64,000 bases of DNA from CAVRAW01 sp963716135 (GCA_963716135.1 OY970289.1:3286001-3350000); one strand, 5' to 3'; counted from the first letter of the stretch, positions 18,588 through 27,131 are shown. Numbers and translations: made by a program. The notes: generated from the sequence alone by a model not told the origin.

Positions 18588-18875
18588 TCATTGCTTTAAG
18601 CCATGCCGCTTTGCCCATTCCTCATTCCAGCCGTAAATCTTTACGTGAGAAACTTCGTGCACTTCGTATGGCTGATCCTTGAGCTTAGATTCGGTAAGTT
18701 CATTACGTCCTGCGGTCGGTGAAAACAAGTGTATATGCGGGCAGTCGTTTTTGAGTAGCTGGTCACGGAGCACGTTGAGTTCGCTCAACAGTAGCTCTAC
18801 GCCCGCAAGGTCGGCGTGGACGGATACCATTGAGCCCGTCTCGTCCGTAACAAAGCTAAGTAAGTGATTGGCCAT
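18588..18875 (-). CDS. Imm32-like small soluble protein
   Basis: A 95-aa soluble protein, MANHLLSFVTDETGSMVSVH..., with DCPHIHLFSP, an ELTES segment and HVKIYGW near the C-terminus. This pattern resembles immunity protein family Imm32 of polymorphic toxin systems (recognition by eye, not by search). It sits in an array that also contains Rhs/YD fragments, which supports an immunity role. GGGGAGG precedes the start by 6 nt. Confidence 0.55.
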   Translation of the reverse strand: MANHLLSFVTDETGSMVSVHADLAGVELLLSELNVLRDQLLKNDCPHIHLFSPTAGRNELTESKLKDQPYEVHEVSHVKIYGWNEEWAKRHGLKQ

Positions 18876-18920
18876 TGTTTCCTCCCCACGCGGCGGCAGG
18901 GTGATTGTAGCTGGGGGGCG
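18876..18920 (-). promoter_or_regulatory. promoter repeat copy
   Basis: In gene direction: CAGCTACAATCACCCTGCC, GCCGCGTGGGGAGGAAAC, ATG. TACAAT at 18904-18909 is the -10 candidate; the distal GCTCAAC part is missing. Confidence 0.55.
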
Positions 18921-19084
18921 ATTTCGCTGCCATTTTCTATTATGGCCCGCGCTCCTGGCAAAGCGGCTGATCCGTTATCGGAAGTGATTCTTCCATTCAA
19001 TCTCAGAGTCTGGATCGACCTTATCGGGCGGACCACCAGACACTAGATAACGCAACGAGTCTGCTGATCTGATTCCAATGCCCG

Positions 19085-19456
19085 TCAGGCGATTTTTGTG
19101 GAAGAGTAGAACCAAAAACCAGTTCGTTGCACCAAATTCGTACGGGTTTGGATGATAGATACGGCGTTGTCTTCATCTAAATTGTATTCAATCCGCGTCA
19201 AAGGCGAGCCGCTACATAGAGCATCGATCTTACTAGCACACTCTAAGTAATTCATCCCAAGGCCAACTTCTCTGGATGCAATCAATAGTTCAGTTCGGTG
19301 AGCGAGTTGGCTCGCAAGTCGGCGCGTTTGTAAGTAGAGAAAAGCTGTGATGCAAAACCAAAATAACAGGCCAGCATATAGAAGAAGTTTGCCTCGAGAG
19401 GTCACGATGCGTCTTAGCGGTGTATGCGTCAGTTTTCTATACCCGCTGATTCTCAT
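19085..19456 (-). CDS. small single-pass membrane protein
   Basis: A 123-aa protein with a basic N-terminus, one TM helix (LLLYAGLLFWFCITAFLYL, residues ~25-43) and a soluble domain with three cysteines (LECASKIDALCSG). No family recognised. Downstream, bases 18940-19090 read protein-like in another frame (VDPDSEIEWKNHFR before a stop), so the true C-terminus could differ if an indel is present. Confidence 0.5.
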   Translation of the reverse strand: MRISGYRKLTHTPLRRIVTSRGKLLLYAGLLFWFCITAFLYLQTRRLASQLAHRTELLIASREVGLGMNYLECASKIDALCSGSPLTRIEYNLDEDNAVSIIQTRTNLVQRTGFWFYSSTKIA

Positions 19457-19562
19457 GCATCACCAGCGCCCGCAGGTAATTAGGGGCTTTGCCCGGCACA
19501 TCTCATTTGCCCGACAATTTTTGCGGCTGCCCGGAATAATCAACGGGCTCAGTTGAGCGAGT

Positions 19563-19904
19563 CTAATCGGAAGGTTTTTCAGAGACACTCGCGTTTATGC
19601 GTTCCAGGTACCACATGCCGTGCCAATCGAACGTTGGTAGCTTCTGAATGACGAGTGGTGATAAACCAGCCGCCTCAACCTCTTCCCATTGGGGCAATGT
19701 AAGGCCATCTGTCGCGTATTTGAATGGATCAATGTCTCCATCGACAAGCTTGTAATCTAAAGGCAACGGAACCGGCTGAGTTACTGTGCAGCCCCAGCAA
19801 AATCCCGCGATTCTCCCGGAGGGCAAGCACTTCACTAAGGCGATTTCCACGCCACATCCAATAGGGCACTTGGCGTCGATGATGCAGACTTGTTGCGAGT
19901 CCAT
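19563..19904 (-). CDS. small cysteine-containing soluble protein
   Basis: A 113-aa protein, MDSQQVCIIDAKCPIGCGVE..., with CPIGCG and CWGC pairs that could bind a metal, then a domain with LPQWEEVEAAGLS and WHGMWYLERINAS. No TM helix. The start is set at 19904, just 6 nt after a TACAAT box, so the message may be leaderless. Family unknown. Confidence 0.55.
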   Translation of the reverse strand: MDSQQVCIIDAKCPIGCGVEIALVKCLPSGRIAGFCWGCTVTQPVPLPLDYKLVDGDIDPFKYATDGLTLPQWEEVEAAGLSPLVIQKLPTFDWHGMWYLERINASVSEKPSD

Positions 19905-19940
19905 CACCGCATTGTAGCCGATGGGCACGGGAGTTGAGCG
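19905..19940 (-). promoter_or_regulatory. promoter repeat, short leaderless copy
   Basis: In gene direction: GCTCAACTCCCGTGCCCATC, GGC, TACAAT (19911-19916), GCGGTG, ATG. Here the -10 box lies only 6 nt before the start codon and the CCGCCGCG/RBS part is absent. Confidence 0.55.
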
Positions 19941-19948
19941 GGCTGCTC

Positions 19949-20332
19949 TCAAGTGTCCAGATGCCACGTATGATCTTTGCTTTCATAGAACAGCGTGAAT
20001 GCGTCTTTGCCGTAATCGCCGATTTGGAGCTCGAACGAGATTCCACTATTTCTAAGGATGTTGTATCTCCATCCTCCATACAGGGCCTTTGGAAGAACGA
20101 TGTTGGCGTCTGACAGATTGTCCGGATAAGCGCCGTTCTTTACTTTGTAGGACTCGATTTGAGCAACAATCTTATCCCCTTCGGATCGAAGCTGGCTCAG
20201 AACGACATCGCTGGGACGGTCAGGGAAAGCGTCCAAGATGGGAGCCACGTACATCTTCCATCCAAGTATCAGCACCGCTACCAGCGCCACTGCGCTTCCC
20301 AGTATGACGATATTGCGGCGAGTACGTGGCAT
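19949..20332 (-). CDS. small membrane-anchored protein, pseudopilin-like
   Basis: A 127-aa protein, MPRTRRNIVILGSAVALVAV..., with one N-terminal TM helix and then a soluble domain (IESYKVKNGAYPDNLSDANI, GGWRYNILRNS) resembling the globular part of type II secretion pseudopilins. The frame extends upstream into repeat B and the promoter repeat, so 20332 is the better start. Confidence 0.55.
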   Translation of the reverse strand: MPRTRRNIVILGSAVALVAVLILGWKMYVAPILDAFPDRPSDVVLSQLRSEGDKIVAQIESYKVKNGAYPDNLSDANIVLPKALYGGWRYNILRNSGISFELQIGDYGKDAFTLFYESKDHTWHLDT

Positions 20333-20400
20333 GCTGCTTTGAATGTATCGTTTCCTCCCCATGCGACGGCAGGGTAATTCTAGCCGACGGACAGCGGCAC
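20333..20400 (-). promoter_or_regulatory. promoter repeat copy
   Basis: In gene direction: CTCGTGCCGCTGTCCGTCGG, CTAGAATTACCCTGCCGTCG, CATGGGGAGGAAACG. TAGAAT is the -10 candidate and GGGGAGG the ribosome binding site. It abuts repeat B. Confidence 0.5.
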
Positions 20401-20444
20401 GAGAAATTAGAGGCTTCCGGCGCGCATACAGCGTCCCAAAAACC

Positions 20445-20635
20445 TTCCTTTTCTGCGGCTCGCAACAGGGCCAGATCGGCAGCAAGTCACCGCCGCGCAT
20501 CATTCCGAGAATACGGATGGGTTTCCAGGACGCTAAGACTGTCCCATCAAACCAATGAGTTTCTGACGCAGGCAGCGAGAAGCGTCATCTATCGGTCGTT
20601 TATTTGGACAGTCGAAAACGGATCGAGTTGATGCG
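20445..20635 (+). repeat. interspersed repeat B, copy 1 (complete)
   Basis: Runs from TTTTCTGCGGCTCGCAACAGG through GCGCATCATTCCGAGAATAC and GACTGTCCCATCAAACCAAT to GTCGAAAACGGATCGAGTTG. The right end is the same as in repeat A, so B is a longer relative of A. Confidence 0.75.
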
Positions 20636-20649
20636 ACCGCGGCACGCGC

Positions 20650-20862
20650 TACGCCGCCTGTGCGGCGACGAGTGCCGAAAAAGGAACCGTTTCTAAATTG
20701 TCCATCGGACGGTAAATTAAACGGCTCGGGGCTCCCTCCTCAATCCGCCGGCCCAAGCCATCGTAGGCGTAGGTGATTTCACTGGTGGCGCCATCTTTTT
20801 GCTCCACCAGCCGGTTCCACGACTTGTGTCAGCTCATTCTGGGCATCATAGCTGCGCAACCC
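20650..20862 (-). pseudogene. Rhs/YD-repeat protein fragment
   Basis: On the minus strand one reading gives RSYDAQNELTQVVEPAGG, and after a frame change TSEITYAYDGLGRRIEEGAP followed by SRLIYRPMDNLETVPF. These are typical YD-repeat segments of Rhs-type toxin carriers. The rest of the large protein is missing. It lies right after the stop of the lipoprotein gene at 20871. Confidence 0.75.
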
Positions 20863-20870
20863 CGGCGATT

Positions 20871-21314
20871 TTAGTGATTATCTAGCCGCTCGCATGCTTG
20901 CCTATCTGGCTGTGGAATGCTTGCAAGCGACGGAAATTTTTGCACCTCGCCCGATGTGATTTTTAGTACGACATATGTCCCATCACTTGTAACAAAGTAG
21001 GCGTTGCCGTCACCTTTTCTCCAGTTCACTACTCGATCCGCGATAGTTTGTTGTTTTTGAAGGTCAAAAAGCAGAAGTTCAGAGGATAGCGGATCGGTAT
21101 CGAATCGCCAAGATTTCAGCACTTGAAAACGCCCATCGCCAAAATAGTCTCGTGTATCTTTACCGATTCCGTGTCGTAGTTTCTCGTTGCAGCCCAACAT
21201 CGCGAGCAACGTGATGCCCAAAATGCTGTGTGCAAATTCCTTGTGCAACGTGAACCTGAACACTCTCAGCAACTCCTGTCCGGCCCAAGCCATCGTAGGC
21301 GTAGGCGACTTCAC
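20871..21314 (-). CDS. small lipoprotein in an Rhs remnant
   Basis: Open for 147 codons, but the first ~16 residues come from the YD-repeat sequence read in another frame, so the true start is probably nearer LHKEFAHSILGITLLAMLGC, with a lipobox cysteine. The rest (RHGIGKDTRDYFGDGRFQVL, NWRKGDGNAYFVTSDGTYVV) is a soluble beta-rich domain of unknown family. It is bracketed by near-identical 35-bp direct repeats of YD-coding sequence. Confidence 0.5.
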   Translation of the reverse strand: MKSPTPTMAWAGQELLRVFRFTLHKEFAHSILGITLLAMLGCNEKLRHGIGKDTRDYFGDGRFQVLKSWRFDTDPLSSELLLFDLQKQQTIADRVVNWRKGDGNAYFVTSDGTYVVLKITSGEVQKFPSLASIPQPDRQACERLDNH

Positions 21315-21330
21315 TGCACTGCTTGACCAA
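21281..21330 (-). pseudogene. second Rhs/YD-repeat fragment
   Basis: Minus-strand translation gives EVAYAYDGLGRTGV. The 35 bases 21281-21315 match 20749-20783 with about two differences. Together the two fragments flank the lipoprotein gene. Confidence 0.65.
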
Positions 21331-21338
21331 AGCGTCGT

Positions 21339-21671
21339 TCAGGACATTTCTCGTAATAAGTACAGATAGTTCATCACAGTGATTATCAGTTCAGCACTGA
21401 CTGCCATAGTAACAACAAGAGATCGAAACGTGCTCTTTTCCGGAAAAAGCTTTGGCCATCCATTCCGCCAAACGTCCAAGATGAATCCCAAAGTAGCTCC
21501 GAGTACGGCGAAATGAACAATATTCAACACATGCCGGCAGGATTCGGCGAAACGATTGCGCGCCTCAATATCTACCGTGGGAATCGAATACCCGATTACG
21601 ATACCGAGTATTAGCCCGAAGAAAACGATGCCGCGTCCATATTGCATAAATTCTTGCTCGTTGCTGGCCAT
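21339..21671 (-). CDS. small three-TM membrane protein
   Basis: A 110-aa protein, MASNEQEFMQYGRGIVFFGL..., with hydrophobic helices near residues 13-30, 49-66 and 85-104. No family recognised. Array member; the stop lies close to the YD fragment. Confidence 0.55.
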   Translation of the reverse strand: MASNEQEFMQYGRGIVFFGLILGIVIGYSIPTVDIEARNRFAESCRHVLNIVHFAVLGATLGFILDVWRNGWPKLFPEKSTFRSLVVTMAVSAELIITVMNYLYLLREMS

Positions 21672-21699
21672 CTCACATCTGAACCATCACTAATAGTTT

Positions 21700-22302
21700 T
21701 TATTCCTTCATTTCTGGGTCGGGCAACTGCTGGTTTGGCGATTTTTTCTCAAACTCTGATTGTCGAATGACTATTGCTTCTGGATAAGTCCTTTTTAGCT
21801 CAGCGATTGCCGCCTCCGACTCTGTGTCGTCTAGCACGAACAAATCGTATTCCACATCTCCCAGCCAACGGCGAAACAACGGTATCTTACCTCGGTTCAT
21901 GTTACCTGCGCTCACAAACACCGAGTGATATGAATGCCATGTTCGTTCGCGACTGTTTACAATTTGAAATTGTTGCGCACCAAATAATGCTCCTGCAGCC
22001 AGTATGGCGATTATCAACAACAGAGACAATTTACGATAACGTGCGATTGTCGTAGTCAGATCGCCCGATAACCGGCGGATACCTTTAAAGGCTGATCGCC
22101 TTATCATCCATGCGAAAACAACAAACAGTCCCAAAGCCCCCCCAAGCACTGCGCCCATGCTAAGGCCGTTGCTAATTGCGGGCGCACGAAAAAATGGGCC
22201 TAGAATCAATGCCCCAAGAGCAGCCCCAACCATCGCAGCGATGAGTACTGGCAAAACAGTTGGATATTTCGTGGCAACCGATGAGTCTGGATTTTGAACC
22301 AT
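21700..22302 (-). CDS. membrane protein of unknown function
   Basis: A 200-aa protein with three TM helices (residues ~16-38, ~46-66, ~93-108) and then a soluble C-terminal domain (YDLFVLDDTESEAAIAELKR, YPEAIVIRQSEFEKK). The glycine-rich TM region has no recognised family. 28 nt separate it from the next array gene. Confidence 0.55.
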   Translation of the reverse strand: MVQNPDSSVATKYPTVLPVLIAAMVGAALGALILGPFFRAPAISNGLSMGAVLGGALGLFVVFAWMIRRSAFKGIRRLSGDLTTTIARYRKLSLLLIIAILAAGALFGAQQFQIVNSRERTWHSYHSVFVSAGNMNRGKIPLFRRWLGDVEYDLFVLDDTESEAAIAELKRTYPEAIVIRQSEFEKKSPNQQLPDPEMKE

Positions 22303-22313
22303 TTAGAACACGA

Positions 22314-22712
22314 TTATTTATCCCAGACGACAACTGTATTGTGTGTAGAAAACCATTCTAACAAGTTGCTGTTCATCCTAGGTCCTAGACGCGTTGGATC
22401 TAGGTTCCTCAGTGCGGTTTTTCCCAAGTCTTGCGGCAGTCGAACGTATTTCTGCCAAAAGGGCTGTCCAAAGAAAGAACGCTCAATCGTCTGGACGTTA
22501 CTTCCATCGCACGTGAGGGTGCCCTCGGTCAACAGTTCCCGCTCCGAATCGTCTTTTAGTGCGTAGATCGCGTAGTCGAGCGAGTCTTCCCTCGCCGAAT
22601 TCGCACAGCCGATCTGGGCGAGCAAAAGAACAACTAACGTGGGTAGGACTCGCGGGTACACAATTTGCCAAAATGATCGAGTCAACAATTGAGCCATCAG
22701 TTGCAGACACAA
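22314..22712 (-). CDS. small lipoprotein
   Basis: A 132-aa product with a hydrophobic N-terminus ending LLLAQIGCANS, a lipobox cysteine at about residue 37. The mature part (YALKDDSERELLTEGTLTCD, NSNLLEWFSTHNTVVVWDK) is of unknown family. Several in-frame Met codons precede the signal; a start at residue 6 (MAQLLTR) is also plausible. It is the first gene of the array and has a promoter box upstream. Confidence 0.55.
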   Translation of the reverse strand: MCLQLMAQLLTRSFWQIVYPRVLPTLVVLLLAQIGCANSAREDSLDYAIYALKDDSERELLTEGTLTCDGSNVQTIERSFFGQPFWQKYVRLPQDLGKTALRNLDPTRLGPRMNSNLLEWFSTHNTVVVWDK

Positions 22713-22740
22713 GTTCGAAGTGATTGTAGCGGGTTGATCA
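22713..22740 (-). promoter_or_regulatory. partial promoter repeat
   Basis: In gene direction: GATCAACCCGC, TACAAT, CACTTCG. It keeps the CGCTACAATCAC core of the repeat but little else. Confidence 0.45.
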
Positions 22741-22776
22741 AGCTACAGCGAAGCACGCTGCGGGCGGGGCAGTGGG

Positions 22777-23691
22777 TCAGTTTTCCAATTTGAAATGTCG
22801 CCGAAGTTCGGATGAATAAACCGTGCCGACTTCAGGTTTGTTGAATTCGAGCCAGTCAGAAAAACGCGTTGCACCATTCGGTGCTTGATCGGAAGTCAAC
22901 AGGCCATCCATAAGACCTTGGAGTTCATCGCGAGTCAAAATTACATCGCCGAGGGCCAGCCCGATGAGTCGGCCCATGGCGATGCCGACGGCCGGTGGCA
23001 TTCGCATAAGTTTTGCCTTGGGTTTAATCTTGGAGGCAATGAACTGGACGAACTCCTGAAAGGTAAACACTTCCGGACCAATGGCGTCGAGAATAGTTGA
23101 TTCCTCATCCTGAGCGCGCGCCACCGCTAGGGCTGCTACATCCTCCACAAACACGGGCTGCACCCGGTACTTGCCGGATCCAAAAATCGGAAAAAATGGG
23201 AACTTGCGAATTAGCCAGGCGATATTGTTCACCAAGATATCTTCTTTGCCGAAGACCAGCGTGGGTCGAACGATGCTGTACGGCACGCCCGAGTTGACCA
23301 GAGCGTCTTCCTGAAGTCCCTTTCCCGCATAGTAGGGCAGGCGCGACTGTGGAGAAGCGTGCGTCACACTGATATGGACGATTTTCCGGATCCCGGCGTT
23401 CTTGGCGCAGTCGAACAGCGTGGCGGTATTGTTGACGGCTTGACGAAAAGTAGCCCCACCATATTCGAAGCGAATCCAATAGGTGTTGTACAGCGTCGAA
23501 GCGCCGCGCAGATTGGCCGTCAATTCATCCGGCCTGTCGAAGTTGTAGGGAAACGCTTTTACGGCATTTCCAAAGGGATTGGGTTTGTTGGGATGGGTGG
23601 TGATCGTCGTCACCTGCTCTTCCTGCTGGAGCAGGCAACGGGCGATGTACTTCCCGATATAGCCGAATGCCCCTGTAACAACACTTGCCAT
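22777..23691 (-). CDS. NAD(P)-binding SDR/NmrA-type oxidoreductase
   Basis: A 304-aa atypical short-chain dehydrogenase related to NmrA and complex I NDUFA9-like proteins. The N-terminal dinucleotide motif is TGAFGYIGKYIARCLL. Further family features are the NNTATLFDCAKNAGIRKIVH strand-helix, YYAGKGLQEDALVNSGVPYS with the Tyr-x3-Lys pair, and VFVEDVAALAV. The substrate cannot be inferred. It stands alone, with repeat A copy 3 just upstream. Confidence 0.85.
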   Translation of the reverse strand: MASVVTGAFGYIGKYIARCLLQQEEQVTTITTHPNKPNPFGNAVKAFPYNFDRPDELTANLRGASTLYNTYWIRFEYGGATFRQAVNNTATLFDCAKNAGIRKIVHISVTHASPQSRLPYYAGKGLQEDALVNSGVPYSIVRPTLVFGKEDILVNNIAWLIRKFPFFPIFGSGKYRVQPVFVEDVAALAVARAQDEESTILDAIGPEVFTFQEFVQFIASKIKPKAKLMRMPPAVGIAMGRLIGLALGDVILTRDELQGLMDGLLTSDQAPNGATRFSDWLEFNKPEVGTVYSSELRRHFKLEN

Positions 23692-23700
23692 ATCAGCATT

Positions 23701-23781
23701 AGACGATTGAGTTCCCGGCGCGCGAAGTCTGTCTCAAAAACCGGGTCCTTTTGTGGGACAACCGAGAATCGGCTGAGTTTC
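23701..23781 (+). repeat. interspersed repeat A, copy 3 (right half)
   Basis: Contains GACGATTGAGTTCCCGGCGC, GTCTGTCTCAAAAACCGGGT and ACCGAGAATCGG. The left half is missing. It lies between the oxidoreductase start and the BRCT gene. Confidence 0.7.
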
Positions 23782-23809
23782 TAGAACGATAAGTGGGCGC
23801 GACACGGCC

Positions 23810-24457
23810 TCAGATCGCTCGTGCTGGCGCAGGAAACATGAGCTGTCGCGTCCAATGTTCCTCTCCTATGATCGACAACCCTATGCCTTTCCTTTTGTAC
23901 TCCACCGCCTTTTGTATTTTGCGCCCGAACGATGTATGGATCCAGTCCCGACTTCCAAGGTTTCCAATTACTAACGCATTCGTACGTTGGGTGATATTGC
24001 CTTCGCACATTCCGCCGCGCTGGCAAACAGCTTGCTCACATCGGGGTCGCGTGCCGAATAAGAACCGGCCAGTGAACACAAACACTTGCGACTGGAAACT
24101 CAGAACAGGTGGTGGGTCATCTAACGGTAATCGCGTCGATGCATTGCCATCTTCGATGAATGACCGTTCCCCAGTGACTTCCTCTAGGAGGCACAGAAGA
24201 TCGTTTCGCTCCTCGTCCGTCACCATGCCGTCCTCGAAGATGCCAAATAACCGATTAGCCAACACATCCCCAGGCCACATTTGATTGGCTTCCGGATTCG
24301 CCGCAATCCAGTTGTTCAGCATGATTGTTTCTTCGATTGATACCGTTCCATCGGCAATGATTCCTTTCACCAAGCCGAGCATTTCATGAATAGTCCGATC
24401 GGCCCGACGTGCAGCGTTCCATCGCTCATCCAACGGCTGGTTGTGTTGATCGAGCAC
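23810..24457 (-). CDS. BRCT-domain protein with an N-terminal TerB-like helical region
   Basis: A 215-aa protein. Residues ~25-100 are helical with two similar segments (IIADGTVSIEETIMLNNWIA and FEDGMVTDEERNDLLCLLEE), each carrying acidic DG-type loops. Residues ~120-205 match a BRCT domain (FVFTGRFLFGTRPRCEQAV, TNALVIG, GRKIQKAVEYKRKG, IIGEEHW), as in the C-terminus of NAD-dependent DNA ligase. It may bind phosphorylated or DNA-repair partners; that is family-level inference. Confidence 0.75.
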   Translation of the reverse strand: MLDQHNQPLDERWNAARRADRTIHEMLGLVKGIIADGTVSIEETIMLNNWIAANPEANQMWPGDVLANRLFGIFEDGMVTDEERNDLLCLLEEVTGERSFIEDGNASTRLPLDDPPPVLSFQSQVFVFTGRFLFGTRPRCEQAVCQRGGMCEGNITQRTNALVIGNLGSRDWIHTSFGRKIQKAVEYKRKGIGLSIIGEEHWTRQLMFPAPARAI

Positions 24458-24547
24458 GACCGTATCCTTAAGAAGCTAAGTGCGCCGCCCCTAATTTAAC
24501 TGACGACTACTGGCGCGTCTATTCACTCATGATCTGATAACGCCGGG

Positions 24548-24627
24548 CCGGTGTCGTCTAACGCTTGGGTTCCCGGTACGCAACCGCCGTCTCAGAAACC
24601 GGGTGGTTTGTTGGGATAGTTACGGTA
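24548..24627 (+). repeat. interspersed repeat A, copy 4 (right half)
   Basis: Contains GCCGGGCCGGTGTCGTCTAACG (diverged) and CGTCTCAGAAACCGGGTGG. Its end reaches the last codons of the WD40-like gene. Confidence 0.65.
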
Positions 24628-26887
24628 GTGGCTCCCACGGGCGAGCAGAGAAATCCCACAGCAGCACCGCACCCGGCCCGCTGGTAGCCAGTGTTTTACC
24701 GTCGGGGCTGAAGGCAAGGGAGGCAATGTAGCACTGCGGCGCGACAAGTTTTTCCTGGGTTTTGCCGGTTGCGATGTCGATGATTTGAATCGCAGGTTGG
24801 GGCAATTTTTTCCACTGGGTCTCATCGTCTAAGGTGAGATTCTGAGGGACATCGTTGATGGCCGCCGCGATCCATTTGCCGCTGGGGTGAAATGCGACGT
24901 CGGCGATGATTTTGTTCTCGCCGAAATCGATCCGCCGCACCGCCTTCTGCGGCACATCAATGAAACTCAGCCTGCGCGTCTTGGGCTTTGGAATTTTGTT
25001 CGACAGCCACCAGCGTCCGGCTGTCGAGAGCCCATTTCATCGGATAGTAGCCGAGGTTTTCGCCGACCGCCCCGGTGCTGAATAGTTCGCTTCCTGTGGC
25101 AGCATCGTAAAACTTGATCGAGGTGGCGCCGTGCTGCCAATCGCCTTTGTGGGGATATACTTCAATACGCGCGGCCAGCACTTTAGCGTCGGGCGAGAAT
25201 TGGCAGGGCCAAACCGTAGCTGGACCGGGGGGCAGATCTATGACGATGGGGTTGGCTAAGTCAGGGAGGTCGAGAATCTTCAGACCGACGTCGCCTGAGG
25301 CGTCGGCTGCGGAGAGATTGATCGCCAGCCGCTTATTATCTGGGGAAAACGCGACCAGGCCGTTGGAGGTTTCGACCACGTCGCGGTGGCCGCCGGTGGC
25401 CGTGTTCCACAAACTGGCGGTGCGGTGGTATTGATTGTTTTCGTAGTCGCCGGGCAGGCCGTCGCTGGAGAGCAAGTATTGGCCGTCGGGTGAGAGATCG
25501 ATGGCAAGGATTTGCGCGGCGGCGAGTGCTTGAAGCTGTTGAGTAATTTGCCGGTTTCGAGATCGAACACTCGCACACTGTCGTCGAACGACAATCGCTG
25601 CAACAGCTTGCCCTCGACTTCGATTTTTTCATTTTTTCGATTTTTATATCGAGTGGGGGCGTAGATCAGCTTCCAATCGGGCGAAACGACGAAGTAGTGA
25701 TAGGAGGACCGATAGCCTGTGCCGGTTTCCAGGGTCAGCAGCCGTTTGGCTGTTTCGGAGTCCCAAATATTAACGGTGCCGCCGGGATAATCGCCGGCGA
25801 TGACGCGCTTACCGTCGGAGGAGAATTGGACTTCGACGATGGTCGCCGCTGTGTTTTCGGCGGTGTGCGGCAGGGCTTGCTTCAGCCGGGGGGAAACGGC
25901 CTGCAATTGTACTGTGGTGGAAGCAGAGGCGGCTTGAATGGGAATGTCGTATTTGGTGGGCGCTACAGTGACGCCGGGCCAGTTGGTAAGCAATAGTTCG
26001 ACGTGTGCCGTGCCGAGGCCGATGTCGGAGGGAATATCAAGGTTGCCGTAGAGATTATTGCCGCAGCAGCGCTTGGTGAGGGCGTACGATTTTTGGGTCG
26101 CAGGCTGGCCTTCGGCGGCAGGCGGGAAGGAAACGGTTAGCGTGGGGTGCGCATCGGCTGGGATAAGGCCTTGGTATTGGACAAATGCGGTGGTACCTGC
26201 GCCCAGGCCTGGCGTACCCACCGAGAGATATGGCCTGACGGTGGCGCCTGCGTGCCAATTCGATGGAGGATTGTAAAAGACGATGTGCCAAGGGCCGCCG
26301 AAGTGCACGATGGGAGCGGAATTGGGATCGTGGCCGAATTGCAGCAGTCCTTGATCGTCGTGCCAACCACTGTCTTCAACGACGCGGCCTTCGACTCCGC
26401 CGCCATGGAAGTCGGGCATTTCCAAATCGATTTGCACTGTGCCGCCGCGCCAGGTGGGGTGCTCGGTCAAATACTTTTTGAGGCGTGGATCCTCGTCTTT
26501 TAGATAGTCGAGATTGAAGCGGTAGAGCCGGAGATCTTTGTGCGTTAGCGGGCCGTCAGGAATGTCGCCGGCTTTGAATAAGAACACGCCATCTTTGGGG
26601 TCGCCATAATCGGGCGTGGCGGCGATGCGATTGTCGGGTTCGGTGAGATCGCCGTTGCCGTTGCGGTCGACGTAGAGGGTGTTGCCATCTTGAACGAGCC
26701 AGACTTTTTTGTGGGCGTCGAGGCCGAAGACGAGGAGGCAGTATTCAGGATGGTCGGATTGAAGGGCGGGGAGTTTTGGCGGAGTGCGGTCGATCTTCGA
26801 AAGATCGAACGTGGCCGGTTCGGCGGCGAAAATCGGGCTGGCAAGGCCCAGCAGCATTCCCAATAGGGCGACCCAAGCGTGTCGCAT
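24620..26887 (-). CDS. exported WD40-like repeat protein, two frame breaks
   Basis: It has signal peptide MRHAWVALLGMLLGLASPIFA, a planctomycete-type domain with VDRNGNGDLTEPDNR, then beta-propeller blades (VQFSSDGKRVIAGDYPGGTV, VFDLETGKLLNSF, AFSPDNKRLAI, AFHPSGKWIAAAI, AFSPDGKTLATSGPGAVLLW). The protein moves through three frames. The breaks are near 25515-25535 and near 24974 (a GCGCG tract). Restoring one base and one GC gives a 756-aa product ending in PWEPLP. It probably acts in the periplasm; function unknown. Confidence 0.8.
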
Positions 26888-27003
26888 GATCCAGCCCTTC
26901 GCGGAAAATGTCCGTGATGGACCTTATTGTATCGTGTATCTGCCCGCCGGTACATCAAACGGCATTCTGGACAAACGCGGCACGCCAGATGCGAACGTTT
27001 TCA

Positions 27004-27131
27004 TCATTTTGAAGGGGACTCTTCTTTGTCCCCCTTAAGCGTAATAGTTCCATCCTCACCTATAACGCAAAAACAATCTGCGATACGCCAAGATATTTCA
27101 TCGTGACAAAGAACACTTCGCGCGTGGTCAT
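27004..27131 (-). CDS. very small protein, possibly frame-interrupted
   Basis: The ATG at 27131 follows AGAAGGGG, a good ribosome binding site, but its frame stops after 23 codons. Adding one G in the ACGCGCG tract just after the start gives 42 aa with RSVLCHDEISWRIADCFCVI and a polar tail. A promoter-repeat core lies upstream. A tentative call. Confidence 0.35.

Noticed and set aside
16661..22740. Integron cassette array with attC sites
   Set aside because: GCTCAAC after each stop fits the RYYYAAC half-site, but no matching GTTRRRY half-site is found before the next start, the arms do not pair, and no integrase is visible in the window.
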